A stretch of 38,875 nt of DNA from Brumimicrobium sp964346075. Its GTDB lineage: Bacteria; Bacteroidota; Bacteroidia; Flavobacteriales_D; Crocinitomicaceae. This document shows positions 30,910 to 38,875 of the stretch, piece after piece. The stretch spans positions 1 through 38,875 of the forward strand of contig CAYFTH010000014.1 in assembly GCA_964346075.1 (NCBI GenBank). Direction: 5' to 3'. Positions within the stretch are counted from its first letter, which is position 1, and every line of letters starts with the position of its first letter. Both the position numbers and the translations under genes were made by a program. Below the pieces are notes generated by a model. The model saw only the letters and a program-made list of their open reading frames with translations. It had not been told where the DNA came from and made no database searches.

Positions 30910-33900
30910 TTGAAATTGTTAACGCTACATCATTGTTGGGTTTTAGTCGTGTTGACCACACTGATTTGTTTTGAATCAGTAGGGCAAACGGATCCAGACT
31001 CTATTGATCTGCGTTACCCCATCAGTAACCCCTACGACCCTACAGCTAATCAAGAGCAGAGCTTTGATCTCAAAGACCCCTCCAATGTTCGTAAAAAGGT
31101 GGTTTACGACCCACAAACGGGAAAATATATTTTTAAAGAAACCATGGGGGACAGCCTCGATTTTCGCCGTCCTTCGATGATGACCCTTGAGGAATATATT
31201 GCTTACGAACAACGACAACAGCGTCAGGATTACTGGAAAGAAAAAGTCGACGCCGAAACCAAAGAAGAGCAAGGCCTTATTCCTCCGATTAAAATCGATA
31301 GCCCTGGTTTTGCTAACATTTTTGGCTCTGATGAAATACAGATTCGTCCTGAAGGGAGCGTAGAACTTTCCATGGGTGTTAATTCATCACGTTACGATAA
31401 TCCCTCATTGCCCGAAAACCAGCGTCGCATTACGCGTTTTGATTTTCAACAACGCATTCAAATGAACCTCGTCGGTCAAATTGGCGATAAGATGAAACTT
31501 GGGGCTTCTTACAATACGGAAGCATCTTTTAGTTTTGACAACGAAACAAAATTAGAATGGACAGGAAATGAAGATCAAATCCTTCAGAAAGTAGAAGCCG
31601 GAAATGTCTCGATGCCTTTGGAAACATCCTTGATTGAAGGTTCTCAAACGCTATTCGGAGTAAAAACACGCATGAAGTTTGGACGGCTTACAATTGATGC
31701 ACTCGCCTCTACATCGCGTGGTCAGAAGCAAGAAATCAATATTAAAGGAGGGGCTCAGGTGCAGGATTTCGAATTGAAGGCAGATGAATACGAAGCGAAT
31801 CGACACTATTTCCTCAATTACTATCATCGCGAAAACTACGATCAGGCGCTGGAGTCTGTTCCTTTCGTCAGTTCACAAGTCAATATTACGCGTATCGAAG
31901 TTTGGGTCACGAATCAAACCAACAAAGTAGAAAACACACGTAATATCGTCGCATTTACAGATTTGGGGGAAGCCGATCCTGAAAACTGGTCTGGTAATCC
32001 TGGAAATGCTGCCAGCTCTCTGCTTCCCGATAATAGCTCCAATGGATTATACAATTTTGCTAAAAACAACCCTTCCGTTCGTGGATTTAACAATGCTGTA
32101 GTCGAATTAGAATCACAAACCACAGAACCTGGTCCATTTCAACAAGCCGTAGATTTTGAAAAAGTTGAAAATGCCCGTAAACTTTCGGAAAAAGAGTTTA
32201 CCTATAATGGCCAGCTCGGGTTTATATCCGTAAATCAATCACTCAACAATGACGAAGTACTTGCCGTAGCCTACGAGTACACCTATCAAGGTCGCACCTA
32301 TCAGGTGGGTGAGTTCTCCACGGATGGTGTCGTCGGTCAAGATGCGCTATTTTTGAAGTTGCTGAAGCCCACCATCATTAATCCTCAAAACAAATTATGG
32401 GATTTGATGATGAAAAACGTTTATTCCATCGGTGCCTATCAGGTGAGCCAGGAAGGCTTCCGACTCGACATCCTCTACAACAATCCTGATAATAGTTTAA
32501 AGGTGAACTTTTTACCTTATCCCGGCATGGATGACCGCCAGGTGCTTGATGTGGTCGGCATGGATCGACTGAACCAAAATAACCGCGCGCAGAAAGATGG
32601 CGTCTTTGATTTCAAGCCTATTAATTTTGAAGGGAACAGGGCGACCAATGGCGGTACCATCAACACAAGAAATGGCAGGATTTATTTCAGTACCATAGAG
32701 CCTTTTGCCAAGACGGTGCGCCAGGAAATGATAGATGCCGGCCTGGATCCGCAAATCGTGAATAACGTCGCCTATGACGAGCTATACGACTCCACGAAGA
32801 TCGCTGCACGGCAGGTTCCCAAGAAAAATCGTTTTTATTTCAACGGTAAGTATGAGTCCTCTGTAAGTGACGAAATTCCGTTGAACGCTTTAAATGTGCC
32901 TGAAGGGTCCGTCGTAGTTACAGCTGGTGGAATTCGTTTGCAAGAAGGAACTGATTTTACCGTGGATTACAATCTGGGACGCGTCAAAATTCTCAATAGC
33001 GCTGTATTGGAATCAAATTCGGACATCAAGATTTCCATTGAAAGTAATTCGGTATTCGGTTTCCAGAACAAATCACTTATGGGTACACACATGAACTACA
33101 TGATTGATCCCGACTTTAACATTGGTGCCACGTGGATGCGTATGACTGAACGTCCCATTACACAAAAGGTGGATATTGGAGAAGAGCCTTTCAAGAACAA
33201 TATAGTCGGTTTTGACCTTTCCTACCGCACAGATATCCCCTTTTTAACCAAGTTAGTGAATTTTATACCTACCATTTCTACCAAAAAAATGTCAACGCTA
33301 ACGCTGAACGCAGAAGCAGCGCATTTGATTCCGGGAGCTCCAAGGGCCATTTCGAAACAGGGTATCTCATACGTCGACGATTTTGAGGGCAGTCAGTCCA
33401 CCATTGATTTGCGGAACTTTTCTTCCTGGAAGCTCGCCTCGATTCCACAAGGTCAAGACAACCTTTTTCCCGAAGCAGATTTAAAAGATAATCTGGCTGC
33501 TGGATTCAACCGCTCCCATTTATCCTGGTACACGATCGACCCGATGTTCTTCCGCTCTTCATCGATTACGCCTCAATATATTTCTGAAAACCCAGAATAT
33601 ACTGAAGATGTTAATGTCTCACTCGTGCAGCGCACCGACCTGTTTCCGAATCAAAACCCAGCCATGGGGACGATTCAAAACCTGCCTGTATTTAATATGA
33701 CATTCTATCCAAGAGAACGCGGGATGTATAATTACGACACCACTAACACCGTTAATGCAGACGGTGAATTCATCAACCCTCAAGAACGTTGGAACGGTAT
33801 TATGCGCTCACTCTCGACCACAAATTTTGAGCAGACCAATGTGGAATATATTCAGTTCTGGGTGCTCGACCCCTTCAACGAGGATCAGGAGAACCAAAAC

Positions 33901-36900
33901 CCGAACACCAATCACACGGGGGGAGACCTTTATTTTAACCTCGGGAACCTTTCCGAAGACATCCTCCCGGATTCGCGCAAAAGCTTTGAAAATGGACTGC
34001 CTCAGGAATTTTCAAACACTGCCAACACAGACGAAACAAACTGGGCACGCGTTTCCACAGAGCAAGTCGTGGTCAATGCCTTCGATAACGATCCTGATAC
34101 GCGTCAGCAACAAGATGTCGGACTCGACGGTTTTAGTGACGAACGGGAAAGCGACAAATTCACCAACTACATCAACTGGATACAAAACAATACCGTGCTT
34201 TCGCAAGAAGCTAAGGACGAATTACTCGATGACATCTCGAATGACAACTATACCTATTATCGGGATGACGACTACGATGCTCAGCAGTTCGACATCATCC
34301 GCAGATACAAATTCTGGAACAGTCACGAAGGAAATTCGGCCACGCCAGAAACTTCTGCGAGCATTAACGGCGACGGCTATCCTACACAAGCTACCAACTC
34401 GCCAGACATGGAGGATGTGAACCGCGACAATAACTTGAGTGAGTCCGAAAGTTACTATCAGTATAAGATTTCGCTACGACCAGGAGACATGCAAGTAGGG
34501 AAGAATTACATCATCAATACCCGAGAATACGAAAAAGGAGAGAAAAATTTCCGTTGGTATCAATTCCGCATTCCGATACGTAATCCCGACAAAGTAGTTA
34601 ATGGTATATCCGATTTTCGTTCCATTCGGTTCATGCGTATGTTTATGAAATCATTTGAAGAAAAAACAACGGTTCGTTTTGCGAAACTGGAATTAATTCG
34701 CGGGGAGTGGAGGAAATTTAGAGAAAGTATGAATCAGCCCACAGATGGTGTTCAGACAGATCCGGACCTGACGTCTTTTAATATCGGTGCGGTAAATGTA
34801 GAGGAACACGACCAAAGACAGCCTGTTAACTACGTTATACCTCCCGGAATATTAAGGGAGGTCGACCCTTCTCAAACGTTCCAAAGACAGCTCAATGAGC
34901 AATCGATGACCCTGGAGGTCTGTGACTTGAAAGACGGCGACGCGAGAGCCGCCACAAAGAATGTGGGCATGGATATGGTCATGTACAAAAACCTGGAAAT
35001 GTTCTTACACGCCGAAGAGCTGGAGCCCACGAAACCGTTGAACGATAAAGACGTCAGTGTTTTTGTTCGTCTGGGAACCGACTTCAAGGAGAATTATTAC
35101 GAATATGAAGTTCCATTACAGGTCACTCCCTGGGGAGCAACTGATGAATTGGAAATCTGGCCAGAGGAAAACAATTTGCGCATTGTTTTCGATGAGCTTA
35201 TTCAACTTAAGAAAGAGCGCAACGCCGAGATGGAGTCCCCTAACAGTAACGTAGCCTCCAACGTACTTTATGAAAAAGCAGTCGATCATCAACCCGGTTC
35301 CTCCGATAACAACAATGTCAATCATCCGAAACGCGTCATTAAAATAAAGGGGAATCCTAATATTACCGACGTTAAAACCGTTATGATTGGTGTCCGAAAC
35401 CCTTCTCAAAATAAAGATCACCCCTGGAAACCCGACGATGGACAGTCCAAATGCGTGCAAGTTTGGGTGAACGAATTACGTCTAACTGAATTTCAAAATG
35501 AAGGTGGTTCTGCTGCGCTGGCTCGCGCACAAATTGAAGTGGCTGATTTTGCCAATATTCAGGTCGCCGGTTCCTACAGCGGATTGAATTGGGGCAGTAT
35601 TGACAGTCGGGTCTCAGAAAGACAGCGCGATACGCGATTAAACCTGGATATTTCTGCCAATGCCCAATTAGGTCAACTACTCGGTGAAGATGCGAAAATC
35701 GATATTCCGTTCCTTTATACGTACTCGGTTGGTACCATTAATCCGCGGTTTGACCCTTTTAACCCCGACGTCGAACTCTCCTCTTACGATGCTGAGAAGC
35801 GCAGGAAACGACTGCGGGAAGGACGTGATTTTAACCAGCGCCGCTCTTTTAACTTTACCAACGTACGCAAAGCAAGGAAACCAGGCGCTGAAGCACATAT
35901 TTGGGACCTCAGCAACTTCTCCCTGAACTATTCATTCAGTGAAGATCTGCATCGGGACTTCCGAACCAACTACGATCGCACTAAAATCTGGAAAGGCGGT
36001 ATCAATTACCAATTCAATGGTTCTCCCGAACTTTTTGAACCGTTTAAAAACGTGAAATTCATGCGTAAATCAAAGTGGTGGAACCTCATCCGTTCAGCGA
36101 ATTTCTACCTCGGACCAAAAAACATCAGTATCAAAAACAACATGATACGTAACTACAATGAACGACAGATCCGCAACAACATCCCCAATACCGACTTTGA
36201 ATTTCAACCCATCTATCTGAAAAACTTTACGTGGAACCGTTCGACGAATTTCAAGTACGACCTGACGCGCAATTTGAAATTTGATATTGCGACCAACAGC
36301 CAATCTATTATTGACGAACCACAGGGACAAGTAGATCGTAGTGAGAGCCCAGATCTCTATCGCGAATTTCAGGATTCCGTGAGTCAACAGATCAGAACGC
36401 TGGGCAAAACAATGCGCTACGACCACAATTACAATATTTCCTATAACATTCCATTCGATAAAATACCAGCACTCGACTTTTTGAATTCCAACATCCGCTA
36501 CGGTTCATCGTATGAATGGAGCCGTCCCAACCTCGGTCTTGAAGCTTTTGGGAATACGATACAGAACAGTCGTACGTTGAACGCTACCGGACAGTTAAAT
36601 ATGAACAACTTGTACAAAAAATCAGAGCTGCTTCAAAAAATCATGAACGATGGAAGGGGACGGCGTACGACTTCTCGCAGATCAGTGCGCGGAAGACGCG
36701 GTGGCCGTGGAGGAGGCAGAGGCGGATCGAAGAAAAACGACAGTCGCCTTGCCAAAAAAGTACAAGAACTTCAACAAGAGCAAAAAAAACTAGAGAAAAA
36801 AGATACTTCACGGTTCAAACCGGAAGAACTGGAAGAGCATATCAAACGCCTGGAAAAGATCGAGCGCAAACTTGAAAGAAAAGAGCCCCGCCTGGAACGC

Positions 36901-38385
36901 CAAAATGAACGCATTAAACGGAAAGAAGAACGAGAGGAAAAATACCAGGAAAAGTTCGGCAAACCTTTCCATCCGATTACAGGCTTTTTCGGAAGGGCAC
37001 TTATGAGCGTCCGAACTGTTTCGGGTACCTACACCTTGAACGACGGAATGGTATTACCCGGGTTTAATGAAGAAGCACAGGTTTTTGGTATGAACAATGC
37101 CATTTTCGGCGACCAGGAAATTCGTGGATTTGCACTCGGAGGACAGCAACGCGATGTTTACGGCAACGAACGCGACTTCGGCTATGCGGATTATGCGGGA
37201 AGCAATGGATTTATCGTCGATACGAGTGCGTTGAATTCGCAACATACCGTTATGCACGCCCAAAACTACAATCTACGCGCTAGCCTGGAGCCCTTGAAAG
37301 ACCTTAAGATCGATTTGACCATGAACCGTAATTTCACTGAAAACACGGCTGAATTTTATCGTTTCAACGATTCCATTCAGGATTTCCAAAGTCAAAGTAA
37401 GTTCGTGACGACGAACGTCACCTATTCCACAATTTCCATCCAATCTGCGTTTGAAACCCTGGGTGAAAATTACCGTTCAGGCACGTTTAATGATTTGCGT
37501 GAAACACGGGCGGAAGTTTCAACTTTCCTCGCTAATGGCAACCCTAATGCTGTAACAGACAGTGCAGGATACTACGATGGGTATGGACCAAACCAGCAGG
37601 ATGTTGTTATCGGTGCCTTCCTCACCACCTTTAGTGGAAAGGACGTCAACGAAAAAAGTATCTCCCCGAAGCGCAATATTCCGCTTCCCAATTGGCAGGT
37701 TTCTTACAATGGATTGACCAAATTCGATTTCTTCAAGAAATACGTACAAAACTTTACGCTGCGCCATGGTTATCAATCGACAGTTACGGTATCGGGTATG
37801 CAGACCAATTTGAACGCCGAAACGGATGATGACGGCTTTTTGACCGCTCGCGACATCAACAACAACTTCATTCCCGAACAACAGGTACAAAACCTCACCG
37901 TCTCCGAACGCTTCTCACCGCTTATCGGTTTCGATGCTACCTGGAATGTCAATGGCAATGGACTGCTGACAAAATTTGAATACAGCAAAGAGCGCTCTTC
38001 TTCACTTTCACTGGCCAACAACCAACTTACAGAAGTTCTGGGAACCGAAATCGTGGTCGGTGCGGGTTATAAATTCACGAACTTCCGGGTTCCGATCACC
38101 TTCCAAGGGAACAAACTCAAGCCATCGGATCTCAATATTCGATTTGACTTGTCCATCCGGGATAACCTCACAGTGATACGAAAAATAGTGGAAAACACGA
38201 ATCAGGCTACAGCTGGACAACGCGTTTTATCCATTCGTTCCAGCGCGGATTACCTGGTGAGTAAAAACCTGACGTTCTCGCTGTATTATGACCAACAACT
38301 TACAGATCCCAAGGTAGCGACATCATATACGACAGGCAATACTTCGGCTGGTATTCGCTTGCGCTTCAACCTCGGCGGATTGTAG
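30910..38385 (+). CDS. sprA: SprA, outer-membrane translocon of the type IX secretion system
   Basis: 2491 residues, within the size range of the family (about 2400 in Flavobacterium johnsoniae). The start is TTG at 30910; there is no suitable ATG and a signal peptide follows, ending ESVGQ at 26. SprA-like segments include FQQRIQMNLVGQIGDKMKLG, RTRMKFGRLTIDALASTSRG-like strands, YVDDFEGSQSTIDLR, then QVWVNELRLTEF and VADFANIQVAGSYSG. It ends in barrel strands, last AGIRLRFNLGGL. It forms a 36-strand pore through which sorting-domain proteins, such as three in this window, leave the periplasm. An RGG-rich and coiled-coil segment lies at about 1914-2015. Confidence 0.95.
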   Translation: MKLLTLHHCWVLVVLTTLICFESVGQTDPDSIDLRYPISNPYDPTANQEQSFDLKDPSNVRKKVVYDPQTGKYIFKETMGDSLDFRRPSMMTLEEYIAYEQRQQRQDYWKEKVDAETKEEQGLIPPIKIDSPGFANIFGSDEIQIRPEGSVELSMGVNSSRYDNPSLPENQRRITRFDFQQRIQMNLVGQIGDKMKLGASYNTEASFSFDNETKLEWTGNEDQILQKVEAGNVSMPLETSLIEGSQTLFGVKTRMKFGRLTIDALASTSRGQKQEINIKGGAQVQDFELKADEYEANRHYFLNYYHRENYDQALESVPFVSSQVNITRIEVWVTNQTNKVENTRNIVAFTDLGEADPENWSGNPGNAASSLLPDNSSNGLYNFAKNNPSVRGFNNAVVELESQTTEPGPFQQAVDFEKVENARKLSEKEFTYNGQLGFISVNQSLNNDEVLAVAYEYTYQGRTYQVGEFSTDGVVGQDALFLKLLKPTIINPQNKLWDLMMKNVYSIGAYQVSQEGFRLDILYNNPDNSLKVNFLPYPGMDDRQVLDVVGMDRLNQNNRAQKDGVFDFKPINFEGNRATNGGTINTRNGRIYFSTIEPFAKTVRQEMIDAGLDPQIVNNVAYDELYDSTKIAARQVPKKNRFYFNGKYESSVSDEIPLNALNVPEGSVVVTAGGIRLQEGTDFTVDYNLGRVKILNSAVLESNSDIKISIESNSVFGFQNKSLMGTHMNYMIDPDFNIGATWMRMTERPITQKVDIGEEPFKNNIVGFDLSYRTDIPFLTKLVNFIPTISTKKMSTLTLNAEAAHLIPGAPRAISKQGISYVDDFEGSQSTIDLRNFSSWKLASIPQGQDNLFPEADLKDNLAAGFNRSHLSWYTIDPMFFRSSSITPQYISENPEYTEDVNVSLVQRTDLFPNQNPAMGTIQNLPVFNMTFYPRERGMYNYDTTNTVNADGEFINPQERWNGIMRSLSTTNFEQTNVEYIQFWVLDPFNEDQENQNPNTNHTGGDLYFNLGNLSEDILPDSRKSFENGLPQEFSNTANTDETNWARVSTEQVVVNAFDNDPDTRQQQDVGLDGFSDERESDKFTNYINWIQNNTVLSQEAKDELLDDISNDNYTYYRDDDYDAQQFDIIRRYKFWNSHEGNSATPETSASINGDGYPTQATNSPDMEDVNRDNNLSESESYYQYKISLRPGDMQVGKNYIINTREYEKGEKNFRWYQFRIPIRNPDKVVNGISDFRSIRFMRMFMKSFEEKTTVRFAKLELIRGEWRKFRESMNQPTDGVQTDPDLTSFNIGAVNVEEHDQRQPVNYVIPPGILREVDPSQTFQRQLNEQSMTLEVCDLKDGDARAATKNVGMDMVMYKNLEMFLHAEELEPTKPLNDKDVSVFVRLGTDFKENYYEYEVPLQVTPWGATDELEIWPEENNLRIVFDELIQLKKERNAEMESPNSNVASNVLYEKAVDHQPGSSDNNNVNHPKRVIKIKGNPNITDVKTVMIGVRNPSQNKDHPWKPDDGQSKCVQVWVNELRLTEFQNEGGSAALARAQIEVADFANIQVAGSYSGLNWGSIDSRVSERQRDTRLNLDISANAQLGQLLGEDAKIDIPFLYTYSVGTINPRFDPFNPDVELSSYDAEKRRKRLREGRDFNQRRSFNFTNVRKARKPGAEAHIWDLSNFSLNYSFSEDLHRDFRTNYDRTKIWKGGINYQFNGSPELFEPFKNVKFMRKSKWWNLIRSANFYLGPKNISIKNNMIRNYNERQIRNNIPNTDFEFQPIYLKNFTWNRSTNFKYDLTRNLKFDIATNSQSIIDEPQGQVDRSESPDLYREFQDSVSQQIRTLGKTMRYDHNYNISYNIPFDKIPALDFLNSNIRYGSSYEWSRPNLGLEAFGNTIQNSRTLNATGQLNMNNLYKKSELLQKIMNDGRGRRTTSRRSVRGRRGGRGGGRGGSKKNDSRLAKKVQELQQEQKKLEKKDTSRFKPEELEEHIKRLEKIERKLERKEPRLERQNERIKRKEEREEKYQEKFGKPFHPITGFFGRALMSVRTVSGTYTLNDGMVLPGFNEEAQVFGMNNAIFGDQEIRGFALGGQQRDVYGNERDFGYADYAGSNGFIVDTSALNSQHTVMHAQNYNLRASLEPLKDLKIDLTMNRNFTENTAEFYRFNDSIQDFQSQSKFVTTNVTYSTISIQSAFETLGENYRSGTFNDLRETRAEVSTFLANGNPNAVTDSAGYYDGYGPNQQDVVIGAFLTTFSGKDVNEKSISPKRNIPLPNWQVSYNGLTKFDFFKKYVQNFTLRHGYQSTVTVSGMQTNLNAETDDDGFLTARDINNNFIPEQQVQNLTVSERFSPLIGFDATWNVNGNGLLTKFEYSKERSSSLSLANNQLTEVLGTEIVVGAGYKFTNFRVPITFQGNKLKPSDLNIRFDLSIRDNLTVIRKIVENTNQATAGQRVLSIRSSADYLVSKNLTFSLYYDQQLTDPKVATSYTTGNTSAGIRLRFNLGGL

Positions 38386-38415
38386 AATTGTAAGCGCTAA
38401 AACAAACAGACAGGT

Positions 38416-38874
38416 ATGGAAACAACATTTGTAATACGCGAATCACAACCCGGAGATGAGGAGGCCATCATGGGCTTGGTTCAGGAACTGGCGGACTACG
38501 AAAAAGAACCCGATGCCGTCGTCAACACTCCCGAACAACTCCGCATCGATTTGTTTGAAGACCGTATCTGTCATTGTTTGGTGGTTGAAAAAGAAGAAGG
38601 GCTTTGTGCCATGGCTTTGTACTACATTTCTTATTCGACCTGGAACGGCCGGTGCCTGTACCTGGAAGATCTCTACGTGCAACCTCACTACCGCCGCTAC
38701 GGAATAGGTCGCGCCCTTTTTAAGGAATTAATCGCACTGGCAACAAAGAACGGTTATCGCCGCATGGATTGGCAGGTACTGGACTGGAACGACTCCGCGA
38801 TCGCCTTCTATAAACAATTAGACGCCCAACTCGACCCCGAATGGGTAAATGGACGGTTGTTTTTTGGGGGGTGA
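38416..38874 (+). CDS. GNAT family N-acetyltransferase
   Basis: 152 residues, complete, with the stop one base from the window end. VIRESQPGDEEAIMGLVQEL opens the GNAT fold. LYLEDLYVQPHYRRYGIGRA is the acetyl-CoA-binding P-loop (RRYGIG), and MDWQVLDWNDSAIAFYKQL, then AQLDPEW, are typical of the diamine (spermidine/spermine) acetyltransferase-like subgroup. The acceptor is therefore perhaps a polyamine or a thialysine-like amine, but specificity cannot be fixed from sequence alone. It begins 30 bp after sprA, on the same strand, and may be read through from it. Confidence 0.9.
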   Translation: METTFVIRESQPGDEEAIMGLVQELADYEKEPDAVVNTPEQLRIDLFEDRICHCLVVEKEEGLCAMALYYISYSTWNGRCLYLEDLYVQPHYRRYGIGRALFKELIALATKNGYRRMDWQVLDWNDSAIAFYKQLDAQLDPEWVNGRLFFGG

Positions 38875-38875
38875 A

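Noticed and set aside
33755..34420. 221-codon open frame on the plus strand inside sprA
   Set aside because: It lies wholly within sprA in another frame and its Thr/Ser/Arg-rich product has no domain pattern.
36640..36960. RGG/charged stretch of sprA as an inserted foreign element
   Set aside because: The frame is intact, there are no flanking repeats or terminal inverted repeats, and base composition grades smoothly; it is part of the protein.

Overview
The window looks like draft chromosome from a Bacteroidota species, most likely class Flavobacteriia or a close relative. The evidence is a 2491-residue SprA (outer-membrane translocon of the type IX secretion system, T9SS), three proteins with T9SS C-terminal sorting domains (YPNP or FPNP start, KxLIIxQ-like end), Omp28 and DUF6029 family proteins, HmuY-like heme proteins, an NtrC-like regulator typical of the phylum, and promoters with the Bacteroidota -7 box TAnnTTTG. 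Two runs of exactly 100 N (1788-1887 and 23153-23252) are scaffold gaps, and each falls inside a gene. No rRNA, tRNA, IS element, phage or CRISPR array was seen.

Layout. 1-2261 (minus): a truncated AAA/DUF4143 ATPase preceded by three 12-bp repeats on an exact 33-bp period, then an MDR oxidoreductase and rsmI, both broken by the first gap. 2270-4330 (minus): RDD membrane protein, a small barrel-like secreted protein and CvpA. 4533-6374 (plus): an MsbA-type ABC exporter. 6464-6847 (minus): an orphan small protein. 7035-12973 (minus): a five-gene operon that looks like heme or iron acquisition: T9SS-sorted HmuY-like protein, DUF6607-like protein, DoxX-like membrane protein, TonB-dependent receptor, HmuY-like lipoprotein. 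12974-13301: a 328-bp divergent regulatory region. 13302-18417 (plus): RidA, a membrane TPR-like protein, free methionine-R-sulfoxide reductase, an Ig-like lipoprotein and a TPR sensor histidine kinase, packed so tightly that several starts overlap upstream stops and are non-ATG. 18427-21104 (minus): NtrC-like regulator, peptidyl-tRNA hydrolase, fructosamine kinase. 21264-24180 (minus): TlpA-like thioredoxin, DUF6029 protein, Omp28-like lipoprotein. 24369-25976 (minus): a large T9SS-sorted protein with its own thioredoxin domain. 26142-26864 (plus): a small T9SS-sorted protein with a good terminator. 27129-27815 (minus): a sirtuin. 28052-38385 (plus): maeB, ruvA and sprA, 2 and 15 bp apart. 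The window ends with a GNAT acetyltransferase.

How it works together. Much of the window concerns the cell surface. SprA exports the sorting-domain proteins. One of these is an HmuY-like protein whose paralog, four genes downstream in the same operon, is a lipoprotein, so the operon seems to place related heme-binding proteins at two locations around one receptor. Two thioredoxin-fold proteins with CxxC centres and an Omp28 protein with a CxxC form a possible extracytoplasmic redox region. I see no wholly unknown multi-gene system. The most unusual signals are the dual-sorted HmuY pair, the 33-bp repeat array, the secreted T9SS thioredoxin, the RGG plus coiled-coil segment in SprA, and the NtrC-like protein lacking both an HTH and a canonical GAFTGA loop.
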